A stretch of DNA of 64,000 bases, taken from NCBI GenBank assembly GCA_963829545.1, contig CAWHIX010000006.1, positions 72,372 through 136,371 on the forward strand. Reading direction: 5' to 3'. The position numbers and the translations under genes are program-made. This DNA comes from JAXGXJ01 sp963829545. Its GTDB lineage: Bacteria > Actinomycetota > Thermoleophilia > RBG-16-64-13. The notes beneath the pieces are model-generated. The model worked only from the letters and a program-made list of their open reading frames with translations, searched no databases and was not told the DNA's origin. Below, one piece after another: positions 1 to 9,690 of this stretch; position 1 is the first letter of the stretch; every line of letters begins with the position of its first letter.

Positions 1-1371
1 CAGGGTCTCTGGGCTTCATCCTCCTTCCAGAAACGACTCGCGGCCCTGAGGGCGGGGCGTTTGGTCGACTACAAAGAGACGATGGCTCTCAAGCGGGCCG
101 TGTTGGAAGAGCTGGCGGCGGGTTTCTTCGCCCGCGGGGAAGACCGACGCAACCAGGCGTTCAGGTCGTATCTGGGGGCGCACCCCGAAGCCGAGCACTA
201 CGCAGCCTTTCGGGAGGGAGTTGAGAGCTGCGGGACTGACTGGCGCGACTGGACAGATCAGGGCTCGGCCCTGCGGGCCGAGCGCCTCGGGAAGGGAGAC
301 GCTCCCACCTCCCCGCTGCAGAGCCCCGTGGGCCGCTACCACCTCTACTGCCAGTGGCAGGCGGAAGCGCAACTGGCGGCAGTGGCCGCGTCTCCCTCTT
401 CCTGTGGGCTGTTCCCCGACCTCCCCGTGGGCGTCCACCCCGGCGGGTACGACACGTGGCGCTGGCACCGTCTTTTCGTACACGGCGTATCCACGGGGGC
501 ACCCCCTGACTCCTTCTTTGCCCTGGGCCAGGACTGGGACTTCCCTCCTCCCCAGCCCGAACGGGCGCGCGAAGCCGGCCACCAGTACTTCGCGGCCTGT
601 CTGCGGCATCACATGCGTCACGCCGACGTCCTGCGCGTCGATCACATCATGGGGCTGCACAGGCTTTGGGTCATCCCGACCGGCTTGCCGGCGAGCGACG
701 GCGTCTACCTGAGGTACCCGGCCGAGGAACTGTACGCCGTGCTGGCCCTGGAGTCGGAGCGCAGCCGTACGGTGGTGGTGGGGGAAGATCTGGGGACGGT
801 GCCGCTGGGAGTCCGTTCCACCATGCGCAGGCGCGGCGTGCTGCGCACCTGGGTCTTTCAGATGTCGTTGCGGCCTCGGGCAGCGGTCCCGGTGGGCGAC
901 ATCCCCTCCCACTCGCTCAGCAGCCTCAACACCCACGACATGTGCCCCCTCGCCGGTTTTCTCAGCGGGGGGGACATAGCAGCTCGGGTCGAGACCGGGC
1001 AGTTGGCAGCCGCGGACGCTCCCCGGCAAGCCGACGCCCGTGACAAGCTCCGGGTCAGACTCACCCACTTCCTCGCGGTGCCCGAACGTAGCGGGCTTGG
1101 AGGTGGGCCGACGGAGGGCCGTGTCCACGATCCGGCGCAGCGAGCGGAAGTCGCCCTCCTACGTTCAGCTCTCCTGCACATGATGCGCAGCGCGACGAGC
1201 CTCGTGCTCGTGAACCTCGAAGACCTCCTCTTCGAGACCCAGCCGCAGAATCTCCCCGGCACGGGAGCGGAGCGGCCGAATTGGAGACGCAAGCTGCGGG
1301 CAGGGGAGACGGAGGTCAGAGAAGCCATCGAAACGGTTGCGAGGTGGTTGCGGCCTCCCGAGAGGCTCTGA
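1..1371 (+). CDS. malQ: 4-alpha-glucanotransferase (amylomaltase, GH77), 3' part
   Basis: This is the C-terminal ~456 residues of an amylomaltase; the frame is open from base 1, so the start lies outside the window. The enzyme transfers alpha-1,4-glucan segments in maltodextrin/glycogen metabolism in the cytoplasm. Visible GH77 signatures, in order, are LRVDHIMG (containing the nucleophile Asp), VVVGEDLGTVP (the acid/base Glu) and SLNTHDM near the third catalytic Asp. Family members are usually 500-700 residues, so roughly a quarter is missing. It ends 8 bp from the convergent membrane-protein gene at 1379, with no obvious terminator between them. Confidence 0.93.
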   Translation, partial: QGLWASSSFQKRLAALRAGRLVDYKETMALKRAVLEELAAGFFARGEDRRNQAFRSYLGAHPEAEHYAAFREGVESCGTDWRDWTDQGSALRAERLGKGDAPTSPLQSPVGRYHLYCQWQAEAQLAAVAASPSSCGLFPDLPVGVHPGGYDTWRWHRLFVHGVSTGAPPDSFFALGQDWDFPPPQPERAREAGHQYFAACLRHHMRHADVLRVDHIMGLHRLWVIPTGLPASDGVYLRYPAEELYAVLALESERSRTVVVGEDLGTVPLGVRSTMRRRGVLRTWVFQMSLRPRAAVPVGDIPSHSLSSLNTHDMCPLAGFLSGGDIAARVETGQLAAADAPRQADARDKLRVRLTHFLAVPERSGLGGGPTEGRVHDPAQRAEVALLRSALLHMMRSATSLVLVNLEDLLFETQPQNLPGTGAERPNWRRKLRAGETEVREAIETVARWLRPPERL

Positions 1372-1378
1372 GAGGCTG

Positions 1379-3929
1379 CTAGCCTCCAAGCTGTCGTACT
1401 AGGGTGATGGCCGCGTTCACCTCGCGTGCCCCGGGGTTCCTCTCGTGCGCCTCCAGCAGGAACGCGAGGGCGACGTCGGCCAACTGGGCCGGCGTCATCG
1501 TCCGATAGAGATGCGCCGAATCGGGAGCCCCGTAGGGCGGCCAAAGCGATCCATCGATTTCCCCGATCGTACCTGCTCTCGCTTGTTCCTCGGTCAGCCA
1601 TGTCCAGTCCTGCAGTCCCGGGACAGAGGCGAGCCAAGCCGTGTACCGGGTCTCGGGGAGCGCATCCCCCGGCACGGCCGCGCCGGAGGCCACGATCATC
1701 ATGTTCAGGGCGGCGATCCCCGCCCGATAGCGCAGCGACCAGGCAGCGGGCTCCTTATCCGCGGCCCGCTCGTAGGCTGCCAGCGCGAGCGCCAGATCGT
1801 CGAGGACGGCCGGCATGCCCGCCGCGGGGCGGCCGGCAGCCGCCGCGGCGTAGATGGCGGCTTGAGTGGCGAAGGGACCGGGGTCTCCCGGCCAGAACCA
1901 GGCGGCCGAACTCGCGCGCGCGGCGGCACCCACTCCGTCTGTCTCGGCCAGCGCCCGAGCCGATCTCTGGAACTGAAGCGACAGGTAGGGAGGCACCGCA
2001 CCGATGATCACCAGCACGGACACCGTCAGCAGCACGATCCGGAACGTCTGCGACAGCAGGCCCGCCGGCCGCAGGCGTTCGACGCTTCTCTGTTTGCGCG
2101 CTTCGCGGCGCCGACGTCTCCTCCACTTGGCGACGTGCTGATCGGACCGGCGCACGCCGAAGACCCCTGAATCGCCCGGCTCCGGCTCCCGGCGCCGAAG
2201 GACGGGCGCCACCTCCAGAACGACCTCCCCGTCGTCCGCCTCAGCGTCGTTTTCCCCTCCGCGGGCACCCACCCTGAGCCACTTCTCCCATCGGGGCCAC
2301 ATGGTTCCCACCCGGGCCTCGGTGGCCGCCAGCCCGGCGGCCAGTAACAGAAGGGCGGGAATGGCCACCGAGGTGATCTGCCACAGCCGGTCGAAGCCGG
2401 CGTGGATGAGCCAGTACGCCAGAGCCGCCAACACCGCCATCTCCCAGCCGTAGGCGCGGGCATCCTCGCCCCAGCGGGGGTTGCAGAAGCGCGACCCCTC
2501 GCACGCGACTCCCGGATAGAAGAGCCTGGCCGGGAAGCCGGAGCCACTTCTGCCGGGCGTGGCGCCAGGCGGCGGTCGAGCGTCCCCACAAGAGGCCCCC
2601 AAGCGCCAGGAGGATACCCAGGGCCATGAGGATCCCCCCCACCGTCCCGGTCTCGGCCAGCACCTGCAGCGGCAGGGAATAAGCCCCCACCGGGTTCGAA
2701 GCCCCGTCGATGCGGAGCCGGTCGTAGGCAAAGGTGAAGTTGTCGGCCCCCACGCCCGCCACGGGCTCCGATCCGAACACCTGCCAGGACGTCTTCCAGA
2801 TGTCCACTGCCCCGCCCGAGCTGACGGTGGTGAGCCGCGAGGCCGCGCCGGGCTCCAGGGAGATCTCCTCCTCCGAGGCGAACTGGTGCCAAGAACGAGA
2901 GAGCCACTCCCAGGGGCCGCCGTTGTTCTGGGTGAGTACGACCGCGCCGTAGACGACCGCGGCGAGAGCGCCGGCCAGGACTATCGTGCCGAAAATGGCC
3001 TTCATCCTCTTGCTGGCCGGTATCCACTGCTCGAGCAGAGCCACGATCATGCCCATGAAAGTAGCGGCCAGGGTGGCTACCAGCAGGGTACGGGCCGCCA
3101 CTCCCCCTCCCACCGCTTCCGGTCCCTCCAGCCAGTAGCGGTCGAGGATGGGAAAAGCATAAGTGAGCAAGAGGCCCGGGACTATGAGATACAGCAGGGT
3201 GCGCAGGCGGATGGGTGAGATGACGAAGACTATGACCAGCGTGACGATAAGACTGTAGATGGCTGCCCTGGATTGCGTCATGACCGCTACCGTGACGAGG
3301 CCCGTCGCCAGGCCCAGGGCCACACCTCTGATCGGGGCCCGCTCGGCCGGTCCGGCGGCGAGCCATATGAGCGGCCAGAAGGCTATCAAGAACAACGCCG
3401 CCGAGCCGCTGGGGTAGCCGGTGGGAAAGGAAAGCCTGCCGTCCTGGAAGAGGAGGCCGATCTCCTGGGTGGTCCACAACCGCCAGATGCAGGCGGCCAG
3501 CAGGACCAGCGCCGCAGCCATCAGCAGGTAGCGAAAGAGCGAGCGGGCCCTGGGGTCGGTCAGATAGACGAGCGCGAGCGCGAACACCAGCAGCAGGAAG
3601 GATGTCCTCTCTGCCTCCAGCCAGACTCTGCTCGGCGAAGCGGCCCACAGCGACGACGTCGCCACCCAAAGGGTATAGAGGCCCAGCAGGACGAGGATCA
3701 CCAGAGAGAGCTGCCGAGGCCTTCTCGGATACGCTATCAGAGCTCCAACGACCAAGCCCACGACGCCGACGAGCAGGGCCCCGGGAAGCCAGTCGCCCGG
3801 ATCGGACCCGCCGCGCCAGAAGGCCGTCCACAGCCAGGCGACGAAGAGGACTATCAGGGGGGCGGACCAGAGCGCTACCTCGCGGAGTCCGACCTCCTCA
3901 TCGGCAGCGGCACTCGTGGGCGCGCGCAA
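1379..3929 (-). CDS. O-antigen ligase/polymerase-like membrane protein with C-terminal TPR-like region (frame break near 2.5 kb)
   Basis: The N-terminal ~460 residues hold about 10-12 hydrophobic segments. They include a periplasmic stretch GVGADNFTFAYDRLR followed by LQVLAETGTVGG, typical of the Wzy_C/O-antigen ligase superfamily that joins or polymerises surface glycans. The C-terminal part is an alpha-helical, TPR-like region read in another frame, containing two further membrane segments and a conserved-looking tail to 1379. The two frames overlap at 2241-2731, and similarity switches near 2530-2560. One base there has probably been gained or lost; the joined product is ~850 residues. It starts 20 bp after the small surface protein and lies with UDP-glucose dehydrogenase and an amidase, which fits a cell-surface polysaccharide role. 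The substrate is unknown. Confidence 0.7.
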
Positions 3930-3948
3930 GCCCTCGGGACCTCGCGGC

Positions 3949-4177
3949 TCAGGGTTTCTGCGACCGGGACATCCGGCGCAGGAGGATGCCTCCCCCGACC
4001 AGCACCACCGCGATGATCCCGGCGATCAGGAGTTGAAACCCGGTCAGCGGAAAGCTGCCGCGGGCAAGGACTGTCTCGGGCGACGAGCCGGCCCACGCCG
4101 GCGGAGGCGACCGTGAGGCCTGCAGTGATGCCCACCATGGTCGCGACGAACAGGAGAGAGATCAGGCGTCGAGCCAT
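3949..4177 (-). CDS. small secreted protein with LPxTG-like sorting signal (one frame break)
   Basis: The ATG at 4177 has a strong ribosome site (AAAGGAGG). The product opens with a signal peptide (MARRLISLLFVATMVGITAG). After a one-base frame change near 4100 the second half reads ARGSFPLTGF, then a hydrophobic segment LLIAGIIAVVLVGGGILL and the basic tail RRMSRSQKP, stop at 3949. This motif + hydrophobic segment + basic tail arrangement is the architecture of sortase substrates, with FPLTG in place of LPxTG. The mature part would be only ~25-30 residues. No sortase is present in the window. The break is inferred because neither single frame makes a sensible protein. Confidence 0.5.
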
Positions 4178-4272
4178 CCGTGCCTCCTTTTGGGGACCGT
4201 CTGGGTCGATTGTACCTGCAGTGCGGGGGGCCGCGCAGCGCCGGGGCCGCGCGGTGGGCCGTGGGGTGGCCC

Positions 4273-5568
4273 TCAGCGCTGCCTGACGCGCGTCCCCACA
4301 CCTTCGTAGGTGAATCCCAAACCCATAAGGTCGGCGCCGTCGAGGGCGTTGCGCCCGTCGATGACGACCGGACGGGCCATGATCCTCTTGACCTCCGCCC
4401 AATCCAACTCGAGGAACTCCTCCCATTCGGTGACGAGGACGCAGGCATCGGCGCCTTCGAGCGCCTCCATGGCCGTTCGCGCATAGGTGACCGTGGGAAG
4501 GAGGGCGCGGGTGTTTTCCACCGCTATGGGGTCGTACCCGACCACAGTGGCCCCCTCGGCGAGCAGGCGGCTGGCCAGGACGATGGACGAGGCCTGGCGG
4601 ATGTCGTCGGTGTTGGGCTTGAAGGCCAGCCCCAGGAGCGCGATCCGTGTGCCACGCAGCTCGTCGCCCAGATAGCGCTTGAGCTTGGCGATGACCCGGC
4701 GCTTCTGCAGCTCGTTGACCTCGATGACCGCGTTCAGCAACTGGAAGTGATAGCCGCTGTTCCCGGCGATCTGCTTCAGGGCCGAAACATCCTTGGGGAA
4801 GCAGCTCCCGCCGTAGCCGATGCCGGCCTGCAGGAAGTGCGGCCCGATGCGGTGATCGAGACCCATGCCCTCGGCCACCACCCTGACGTCCGCGCCGGTC
4901 GCCTCGCAGACGTTGGCGATCTCGTTGATGAAGCTGATCTTGGTGGCCAGGAAGGCGTTGGAGGCGTACTTGATCATCTCGGCCGAGGCCACGTCGGTCT
5001 TCAAGACGGGGCAGTCGATACCGGCGTACAGCGCGGCCACCTTGTCGCACACCTCGGAGTCGCACCCGCCGACGACGATGCGATCGGCGTTCATGAAGTC
5101 CACGATGGCGCTCCCCTCGCGGAGGAACTCCGGGTTGGAGGCGTAGCGGACGTGCCCGTGGCCCCGTCGCTTGAGTTCGGCCATGACCGCCGCGCCGGTG
5201 CCCACCGGCACCGTCGACTTGGTCACCAGGATGTGTGAGCCGTGGTCGGCCGGCAGGTTGTCGACGGCCAGCCAGATGCGCGACAGGTCGGCATCGCCCG
5301 AATAGGTGGAGGGGGTGTCGACGCAGAGAAAGATGAACTCGGCCTGCTCGCAGGCGCAACCCGGGTCGGTGGTGAAGCTGATGCGCTCCCGGTTCTTGGC
5401 CATGAGCTCGGCGAGACCCGGCTCGTAGATGGGGACGCCGCCACCCTCGAGAACCGCTATGCGGTCGGGGTCGACGTCCATGGCTGCGATGTCATGGCCC
5501 AGTTCGGCCATGCAGGCCGCCGTCACCAGACCCACGTATCCCGCACCCAGCACCGCCAGCCTGCTCAA
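4273..5568 (-). CDS. ugd: UDP-glucose 6-dehydrogenase
   Basis: The product is 431 residues, normal for the bacterial UDP-glucose/GDP-mannose dehydrogenase family. It oxidises UDP-glucose to UDP-glucuronate with two NAD, feeding surface polysaccharides. The N-terminus has the Rossmann motif GAGYVG (residues 8-13). KSTVPVGTG and SNPEFLREG are conserved, and the catalytic cysteine lies in GYGGSCFPKD (Cys256). The C-terminal UDP-binding domain contains LLGLAFKPNTDDIR. It sits just upstream of the small sorted protein and the ligase-like gene in the same direction. Confidence 0.95.
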   Translation of the reverse strand: MSRLAVLGAGYVGLVTAACMAELGHDIAAMDVDPDRIAVLEGGGVPIYEPGLAELMAKNRERISFTTDPGCACEQAEFIFLCVDTPSTYSGDADLSRIWLAVDNLPADHGSHILVTKSTVPVGTGAAVMAELKRRGHGHVRYASNPEFLREGSAIVDFMNADRIVVGGCDSEVCDKVAALYAGIDCPVLKTDVASAEMIKYASNAFLATKISFINEIANVCEATGADVRVVAEGMGLDHRIGPHFLQAGIGYGGSCFPKDVSALKQIAGNSGYHFQLLNAVIEVNELQKRRVIAKLKRYLGDELRGTRIALLGLAFKPNTDDIRQASSIVLASRLLAEGATVVGYDPIAVENTRALLPTVTYARTAMEALEGADACVLVTEWEEFLELDWAEVKRIMARPVVIDGRNALDGADLMGLGFTYEGVGTRVRQR

Positions 5569-5654
5569 ACCCGACCTCCTCGGAGCTGCTTACCTCAGGA
5601 GCGCGTCGCCGCGCCGCAGAATCGATAGCAGTCGCCTTCGCGTCGGCGCCCAGC

Positions 5655-6680
5655 CTACGCCCCTCGCAAGAACTCCAGGATCGCCTGCGCCAACCCGGCC
5701 ACGATGGCATCCTGGTACGAAGACGTAGCCAGCAGGCGATCCTCGGCCGGGTTGGTCATGAAGCCTATCTCGGGAATGATCGCCGGCACGTCCGACCAGT
5801 TGAAGCCGGTCATGTCGCTGCGGGCATCGATGCCGCGGTCCTTGGCCCCGGTGGCTGCCACGAGTTCCTTCTGCGCGAGTGACGCGGCCTGTTTGGAGAC
5901 GGCGGCTATGTCGTCCGTCCAGCCCTTCGTGTTGGCCGGATACAGGACGTGGATTCCCGTAGTCGAGGGGTCGTCGGACCCGTCGGCGTGTACGCGGACG
6001 AAGAGGTCGGCGCCGGCCTGGTTGGCTATCTGCGCCCGCTGGATGTTGGACAGGTCGACGTTCTGAGTGGTGCGGGTCATGACCACTTCCACCCCCGCCG
6101 CGCTGAGGACATCGCGGAGCTTGAGCGACACGGCAAGCACCAGCTCGCTTTCGGGGACGCCGGTGGACACCCCCGAGGTGCCACTGGATACCTTGGGCTT
6201 GGTCTGGGCCGACCCGGGCCCGATGGGCTCGGGAGAGGTATTGCCCTTGCCCTGATGGCCGGGATCTATCACCACCACGTGGCTCGGTGCCGGAGCCGTC
6301 GAGGTGGTCGAAGGCCTGTTGGCGGTCGTGGGGGAGACGGGCGGGGCGGATGTCGGCGTGCCTGTCGTGGCCACTCCGGCGGTGGTCGAAGACGAGGTAC
6401 TGCTTGGCGCAGGAGTGGTGGTCGAGGGCGTGGTCGTGGGAGGCACGGAGTCGGTCGTGGCGTCACCTTCGCCCATGGGCCCGGCCACCGTGCTCTCCGT
6501 CCCATCCGCGCGCTGCTGCTCCGACCCCAGCAGCAGGACGAGAGCGATCGCCAACGCCAGGACCAAGACGGCCCCGGCGACCGCTGCCGCCAGCCGGGTA
6601 CGACGCCGGCGGATGCGAGCCGTCTCGAAGCGCCTGATCAGTTCCTGGGTCTCGGGGTCCTGTCCTGGTCGCTCGTCCAT
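5655..6680 (-). CDS. membrane-anchored N-acetylmuramoyl-L-alanine amidase (Amidase_3)
   Basis: The 341-residue protein has a basic cytoplasmic N-terminus, one membrane segment (about residues 30-52), a long Thr/Ser/Pro-rich linker (about 60-132) and a C-terminal amidase_3 domain. The domain shows the zinc-ligand motifs IDPGHQG (His142), the Glu in VPESELVL, and VRVHADG, plus the catalytic Glu in IPEIGFMTNP. The family cleaves the amide bond between MurNAc and the stem peptide in cell wall turnover. The low-complexity linker suggests reach through a thick Gram-positive wall. Its ATG shares a base with the stop of the upstream gene (TGATG), so translation is probably coupled. Confidence 0.9.
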   Translation of the reverse strand: MDERPGQDPETQELIRRFETARIRRRRTRLAAAVAGAVLVLALAIALVLLLGSEQQRADGTESTVAGPMGEGDATTDSVPPTTTPSTTTPAPSSTSSSTTAGVATTGTPTSAPPVSPTTANRPSTTSTAPAPSHVVVIDPGHQGKGNTSPEPIGPGSAQTKPKVSSGTSGVSTGVPESELVLAVSLKLRDVLSAAGVEVVMTRTTQNVDLSNIQRAQIANQAGADLFVRVHADGSDDPSTTGIHVLYPANTKGWTDDIAAVSKQAASLAQKELVAATGAKDRGIDARSDMTGFNWSDVPAIIPEIGFMTNPAEDRLLATSSYQDAIVAGLAQAILEFLRGA

Positions 6681-7207
6681 CAGGGGGATGGAGATTGCGG
6701 CAACGCGGGTGGGCCCAGCAGGTCGAAGGCGGTCGTGACGGCCTCTTCGGGCGAGGATGCGTATCTGATGTGGGCGTCGTCCGTGACGGCCTCCGCCGGT
6801 CGCTCGAGTCGCCAGCCATGGAGGATCACCACTGGGCGTCCGATCTTGGCGGCCAGGCCGATCTCGGACAGGGTGCCGTAGCCCCCTCCCACCGCGATGA
6901 CGGCGTCGCCGGTGCTGACCACGATCAGATTACGGGCTTCGCCGAGGCCCGTGGTGATGGCCTGGTCGATGTAGGGGTTGGCTGCGAGGCGGTCGTGCCC
7001 GGGTAGGATGCCGACGGTGGATCCTCCGCCTTCTCGTGCGCCGCGCGCCGCGGCTTCCATCACGCCGCCCAGACCTCCGCAGACGAGGACGGCTCCGCGA
7101 CTTGCGATAAGGCGCCCGACTTCCTGGGCCTCATGGTACTGCTCGGCCGTACAGCGGCCGGGTCCGATGACCGAGATGTGCCGCGCCTGCTCCATGCCTC
7201 CTAGCAT
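6680..7207 (-). CDS. TIGR00725 / LOG-like Rossmann-fold protein
   Basis: A protein of ~175 residues with ISVIGPGRC, VLVCGGLGGVMEAAARGA and AVGGGYGTLSEIG, the pattern of the SLOG/TIGR00725 family related to LOG phosphoribohydrolases and DprA. The usual PGGxGTxxE motif of active LOG enzymes appears as GGGYGTLSE. Nucleotide binding is therefore likely, but cytokinin-riboside hydrolase activity is not assured. I chose the ATG at 7207 because GGAGG lies 7 bases before it; it overlaps the helicase stop (7201-7203). A second ATG at 7195 has its purine run too close. It couples forward into the amidase gene. Confidence 0.8.
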   Translation of the reverse strand: MLGGMEQARHISVIGPGRCTAEQYHEAQEVGRLIASRGAVLVCGGLGGVMEAAARGAREGGGSTVGILPGHDRLAANPYIDQAITTGLGEARNLIVVSTGDAVIAVGGGYGTLSEIGLAAKIGRPVVILHGWRLERPAEAVTDDAHIRYASSPEEAVTTAFDLLGPPALPQSPSP

Positions 7208-9480
7208 AGCATCGCCTCCAGGAGGCTCCGGGCCAGCTCCTTGTCCAGGGGCTCGTTGAGGTTGCCGCACTTGGGCGACTGGATGCAGGAGGGGCAGCCG
7301 GCCTCGCAGGGGCAGTCACGTATGAGGGCGTGCGCGTCGCGGGCCCATTCCGCGAAGCGATCGAACCCCTGCCGGGAGATGCCCACCCCTCCGGCGTGGC
7401 CGTCGTAGACGAAGATGGTCGGCTGCTCGGTCTGGGGGTGGACCGGGGTGGACAGCCCGCCGATGTCCCAGCGGTCGCACATGGCATAGAGAGGCAGGAG
7501 GGCGATGAGGGCATGCTCGATGGCGTGTATGGCCCCAGGCAGGCGCAGCAGGTCGCTCTCACCGGGCAGCAGCTCGGGAGGGATGGTGAACCACATGCTC
7601 TCGGTGACGAACTCCTGGGTGGGCATGTCGAGTTCCTCGGTGCCCAGCACCTCCTCGCTACCCAGCCGCCTCTTCTGGAAGCCGACCACCCGGCTTGTGA
7701 CCACGATCTCGCCCAGGTGGAGGCTGAGCGGGCCGCACCTGACCTGTAGGTCTTCCCGCACGATGCGCGTGTCGCTCTCCCGGCGCGCCTGGGTGTGGTA
7801 GGTGTCCCAGAAGGGCCGGACCAGGGCGAGGCGGCCTTCGAGGTCGAGGTCCGTCACCAGATACGTGTCGCCCATGTGCAGGTAGACCGCGCCCGGGTGC
7901 AGGGTGGAGAAGGCGTTCTCCGCCCCCTCCGTGCCGATGATGTCGCCGGTGTCGTCCTCCACGATGGTGAACTGCGCTCCGATGGTCGAACGCAGGCCGA
8001 TTGCGCCCGCTGGGAAATCTGCGCCCGAGTAGTACCAGGCGCCCGCCTTGGGGCGTAGGAACCCGTCCGCCGCGCCGCGCTCCAGGGCGTCGCCCAGGCC
8101 TGGGCCGAAGAAGCGCTCGTCGTCAGGCAGGAGAGGTCCCTCGTAGGCCGCGGCAGCCAGATGCCGCTGGTGGATGAAGGGGTTGGCGAAGTCGATGGTG
8201 GCCGCCTCCACGTCGCGGGTGAGCAACTCGTCCGGGTTCTTGACGAAGAACTGCTCCAGGGCATCGTTGCCGGCGATGAATATGCCCAGGCTGCGGCCCT
8301 TGCCTCGACCCGCCCTGCCCCACTGCTGCCAGAGACTGGCCATGGTCCCGGGGTAGCCCACGGTGATGACGGCATCGAGGGCTCCTATGTCGATCCCCAG
8401 CTCGAGGGCGCTGGTGCTGACCACGGCCAGGAGCCGCCCGCTGAACAGCGTCTCCTCGATGGAGCGGCGCTGCTCGGGGGTGTAGCCGGCCCGGTAGGGT
8501 GACAAGCGGTCGGCGAGGGCCCGGTCGGTCTCCTTGAGCCGGTCGGCCGTCTGCTGATAGATGAGTTCGGCGGTCCGTCGGGACTTGGTGAAGCAGATGG
8601 AGCGCACCCCGTTCCTCATGAGTTCCGCCAGTAGGTCCGCGGCCTCGCTGGTGGGGCTGCGGCGTACGTTCAGTTCCTCCTGGGTGAGGGGTGGTTGCCA
8701 GAAGACGATCTGCCGGGAGCCCGTGGGCGCGCCGTCGCCGCTGATGTGCGACACATCCAGACCGGTGAGGTGAGCGGCGTGCTCGGCCGCGTTGCGGATG
8801 GTGGCGGAGGCCAGGATGAACTGGGGCTCTGCTCCGTAGAAGGACGCCACTCTCCGCAGTCGGCGCAGGACGTTGGCCACGTTGCTGCCGAAGACGCCGC
8901 GGTAGGTATGGGCCTCGTCGATGACCACGTACCTGAGGTTGTAGAGGAAGTCGTCCCAGCGCTCGTGCCGGGGCAGGACACCCACGTTGATCATGTCGGG
9001 GTTGGTGAGGAGCACGCGGGCCTTCTGTCTGGCCGCTTGGCGCGCGGCGCTGGGCGTGTCGCCGTCGTAGGCCGCCACCTCCACCTGCTTTCCCCCCAGC
9101 ATGCGGATGCGGCGCAACTGGTCCTGCGCCAGGGCCTTAGTCGGGTAGAGGTAGATGGCCCGAGCGTGGGGATCGCGAAGGAGACCGTCGAGGACGGGAA
9201 GGTTGAAGCACAGGCTCTTCCCGGACGCAGTCCCGGTGGTCACCATGAAGTGCCCACCCGCTTGTCCGGCTTCCCAGCATTCGGCCTGATGAGTCCACAG
9301 CCTGGAGATGCCCCCAGCGGCGAGGGCGTCGGCCAACTGCAGGTGAAGCCCCTTCGGCATCTCCGCGATCCGGCCGGGGCGTGCGGGAAGGACGGTCCGG
9401 GCCTCGACCTGGCCGAAGCGGTCGGGGCTGAGTAGCTCGAACAAGTCTGGTCTCACGCGGGCCTGCTTGAATAGCGTCAT
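7201..9480 (-). CDS. MrfA/YprA-type DEAD-box DNA helicase with Cys-rich DUF1998 end
   Basis: A 759-residue superfamily-2 helicase. Motifs in order are Walker A TGTASGKS (82-89), DEAH box IDEAH (188-191), SATIRN (motif III), and QWGRAGRGKG (motif VI). The C-terminal DUF1998 region has a four-cysteine cluster, CPCEAGCPSCIQSPKCG, near residue 735. This layout matches Bacillus MrfA (YprA), a 3'-5' DNA helicase of a mitomycin-repair pathway, and fungal Hrq1-like proteins. A partner exonuclease (MrfB) is not next to it. The LOG-like gene overlaps its stop, so the two are probably cotranscribed. Confidence 0.88.
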   Translation of the reverse strand: MTLFKQARVRPDLFELLSPDRFGQVEARTVLPARPGRIAEMPKGLHLQLADALAAGGISRLWTHQAECWEAGQAGGHFMVTTGTASGKSLCFNLPVLDGLLRDPHARAIYLYPTKALAQDQLRRIRMLGGKQVEVAAYDGDTPSAARQAARQKARVLLTNPDMINVGVLPRHERWDDFLYNLRYVVIDEAHTYRGVFGSNVANVLRRLRRVASFYGAEPQFILASATIRNAAEHAAHLTGLDVSHISGDGAPTGSRQIVFWQPPLTQEELNVRRSPTSEAADLLAELMRNGVRSICFTKSRRTAELIYQQTADRLKETDRALADRLSPYRAGYTPEQRRSIEETLFSGRLLAVVSTSALELGIDIGALDAVITVGYPGTMASLWQQWGRAGRGKGRSLGIFIAGNDALEQFFVKNPDELLTRDVEAATIDFANPFIHQRHLAAAAYEGPLLPDDERFFGPGLGDALERGAADGFLRPKAGAWYYSGADFPAGAIGLRSTIGAQFTIVEDDTGDIIGTEGAENAFSTLHPGAVYLHMGDTYLVTDLDLEGRLALVRPFWDTYHTQARRESDTRIVREDLQVRCGPLSLHLGEIVVTSRVVGFQKRRLGSEEVLGTEELDMPTQEFVTESMWFTIPPELLPGESDLLRLPGAIHAIEHALIALLPLYAMCDRWDIGGLSTPVHPQTEQPTIFVYDGHAGGVGISRQGFDRFAEWARDAHALIRDCPCEAGCPSCIQSPKCGNLNEPLDKELARSLLEAMLC

Positions 9481-9690
9481 GTTCGATCACGCATCCTGCC
9501 TCCCCTTCAGCGCTCGCCTGGCTGCCTGCTCGGCGGACAGTAGCGATGGGCTTGCGAGGACGCCATACGACCAAAGGCGTAAGGCGGCACGGCGGACGGC
9601 GCTCTTCTATGATAGCCCAGTGGCTGCGCGGGGCCCGCCCACGGTCCGATGCTCCGCGCTCGCGCGCCCGCATGCGGATGAGGCGCTTGC

